DNA of 64,000 bases from an uncultured Lachnospiraceae bacterium (GTDB lineage Bacteria > Bacillota > Clostridia > Lachnospirales > Lachnospiraceae), in contig CALWPY010000001.1 in assembly GCA_944383545.1 (NCBI GenBank), positions 291,980 through 355,979 on the forward strand, in the 5' to 3' direction. The notes beneath the pieces were generated by a model that was not told the DNA's origin, ran no database searches, and was given only the letters and a program-made list of their open reading frames with translations. Of this stretch, positions 62,991 to 64,000 are shown one piece after another. The position numbers and the translations under genes were made by a program. Position 1 is the first letter of the stretch; each line of letters begins with the position of its first letter.

Positions 62991-64000
62991 GTGATATTGG
63001 AAGCGTTATTCAAAATTATATATGAAATAATAGATGACACAGTTGATGTCGATGAAATTGTTAAGAAAGAAGAGATAAAGGATGTTGATTTAACAGAATT
63101 GATACAGATAACAGATCAACAAATTACTGAGTTTCTTAATGAAAAAATATCCGATAAAGAAAAAAATAATTTAGTATTTAAAGTGTTTCAAAAATTAAAA
63201 ATAGATCAATCTATTGAAGAAATAACCGATGAAGTTGAAAATGAGGAAAGAGAACAAAGAAAAAAATTGGTTCTTGACTTATTTGATAAAATTGTAGAAC
63301 CAGATGAAATCGAGATTACGGATAACGATGTGTGTATTAAATACAATTTTGGTGCAAGTAGTAAATTGAAAAATAAGATTGATGAAATCAATAAATGGAA
63401 TAGAGATAATGTTATAGAAACCATATCAAGGGAATTAAAAGTACCAGTAGAAAATATAACATTAGTTGATAGTGTAAGTAGTTATATTGAATTTATTAGT
63501 AATTTTGATGAAAACAACTATGTGTCAAGAGGACAGAAGAATTGTAAATTTAAGTTAGAACCATCTCTACATAGAATATATAATGATAGTTTTCAATTGC
63601 ATTCTTCACAATACGAATCTGCATTTAAGCAACGTATACTATATTACGATGAAACTACAGAAAAAAAGAATGCTGAAGAATTGAGAGCATATGGGCAGCA
63701 TTATGGCTTACCAACTAATTATTTGGATTTTACGGAAGCACATTTGATTTCGTTACTTTTCGCGGTTGAAGATTTTGAATATACAGATAATCATTCCATT
63801 GTATACTTTGTTGATGCGTTATCGTATAATCGTGATAATGTTAAAGCAGAAAGGAAATTGGTAGACTTTTCTGATGATGAAATGAAGGCATCTTTAGAAA
63901 GAGAGTATTCAGATAAATCATATTTTATAAGGGTTGGGAATTGCAACGAACGAATACATTTTCAAAAGGGATGTTTTTTAAGAGTTGAGCATAGAGATAC
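62991..64000 (+). CDS. FRG-domain protein, 3' end outside window
   Basis: The frame is open to the window edge, giving about 336 residues. Residues 1-130 are very acidic and helical with no known domain. The FRG domain begins near 170 with YVSRGQ, then KLEPSLHRIY and AYGQHYGLPTNYLDFTEAH near 233, then SLLFAVEDF. FRG domains recur in anti-phage loci but their activity is not defined. Start is GTG 62991 with TTGGAGGG 7 bp ahead. Base composition is more AT-rich than in the genes before. It is probably cotranscribed with the AbiJ-like gene. Confidence 0.85.
   Translation, partial: MILEALFKIIYEIIDDTVDVDEIVKKEEIKDVDLTELIQITDQQITEFLNEKISDKEKNNLVFKVFQKLKIDQSIEEITDEVENEEREQRKKLVLDLFDKIVEPDEIEITDNDVCIKYNFGASSKLKNKIDEINKWNRDNVIETISRELKVPVENITLVDSVSSYIEFISNFDENNYVSRGQKNCKFKLEPSLHRIYNDSFQLHSSQYESAFKQRILYYDETTEKKNAEELRAYGQHYGLPTNYLDFTEAHLISLLFAVEDFEYTDNHSIVYFVDALSYNRDNVKAERKLVDFSDDEMKASLEREYSDKSYFIRVGNCNERIHFQKGCFLRVEHRD

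Noticed and set aside
59375-64000. Depletion of CCGG in the restriction region
   Set aside because: CCGG is present many times by eye (for example near 59699, 59738 and 60074), so no clear avoidance is seen without counts.

Overview
The window looks like a low-GC Clostridia chromosome, most likely from a Lachnospiraceae gut or rumen bacterium. The basis is family content and gene order: a DUF5717-DUF5716-TPR-valS cluster, T-box control of trp genes, CdaR/PucR-type and DUF3169 genes, and a TnpV/MobV-type mobilizable element. No rRNA, tRNA or CRISPR array was seen. Almost all genes lie on the + strand. The two exceptions are an aminotransferase (15916-16968) and a short-chain dehydrogenase (42478-43209).

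1-15.2 kb is a cell-surface glycan locus. It holds three tandem RgpF-type rhamnan synthesis proteins (the first cut by the window edge), an acyltransferase-3 protein, an AlgI-like MBOAT with an AlgJ/AlgX-like partner, a YfhO-type membrane protein, a GT2 polyprenyl-phosphate glycosyltransferase, an unrecognised alpha-toroid-like protein, a nitroreductase and a GtrA flippase. GT2, GtrA and YfhO together match the known three-part systems that decorate wall polymers outside the cell. 15.2-15.9 kb holds a heptad-repeat coiled-coil gene between two near-identical terminators.

15.9-30.2 kb starts with the divergent aminotransferase. It continues with a very large TPR/beta-sandwich protein (DUF5717-like), an Hsp70/actin-fold ATPase-like protein (DUF5716-like), a TPR protein, valS, gdpP (c-di-AMP phosphodiesterase), rplI, dnaB and an RDD-FHA fusion. 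30.2-36.5 kb is a trp operon, trpEGDCBA, behind a well-formed promoter and a T-box with a TGG specifier. trpF is absent. A flavodiiron protein follows, then a 204-nt palindromic hairpin element.

38.0-42.5 kb is an XRE-CPBP-DUF3169-ABC operon with operator-like palindromes at its promoter. 42.5-53.5 kb is mixed housekeeping: an SDR enzyme, a LytR_C protein, a YitT protein, a lone MsmX/UgpC-type sugar ABC ATPase, a CdaR-type regulator, the ftsE-ftsX-M23 hydrolase-Ctp protease division cluster, and guaA.

From the 3' end of guaA to the window end lies an integrative mobilizable element: xis, tyrosine integrase, a MobC-like gene, a RepA-like ATPase, TnpV, an iteron-like repeat field, an oriT-like palindrome and a MobV relaxase. 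Its cargo is a defence island: an HTH controller, a Vsr nuclease, a C5 cytosine methyltransferase, an HpaII-family restriction enzyme, an AbiJ-NTD4/HEPN-like protein and an FRG-domain protein cut by the window edge. The distal attachment site was not found in the window.
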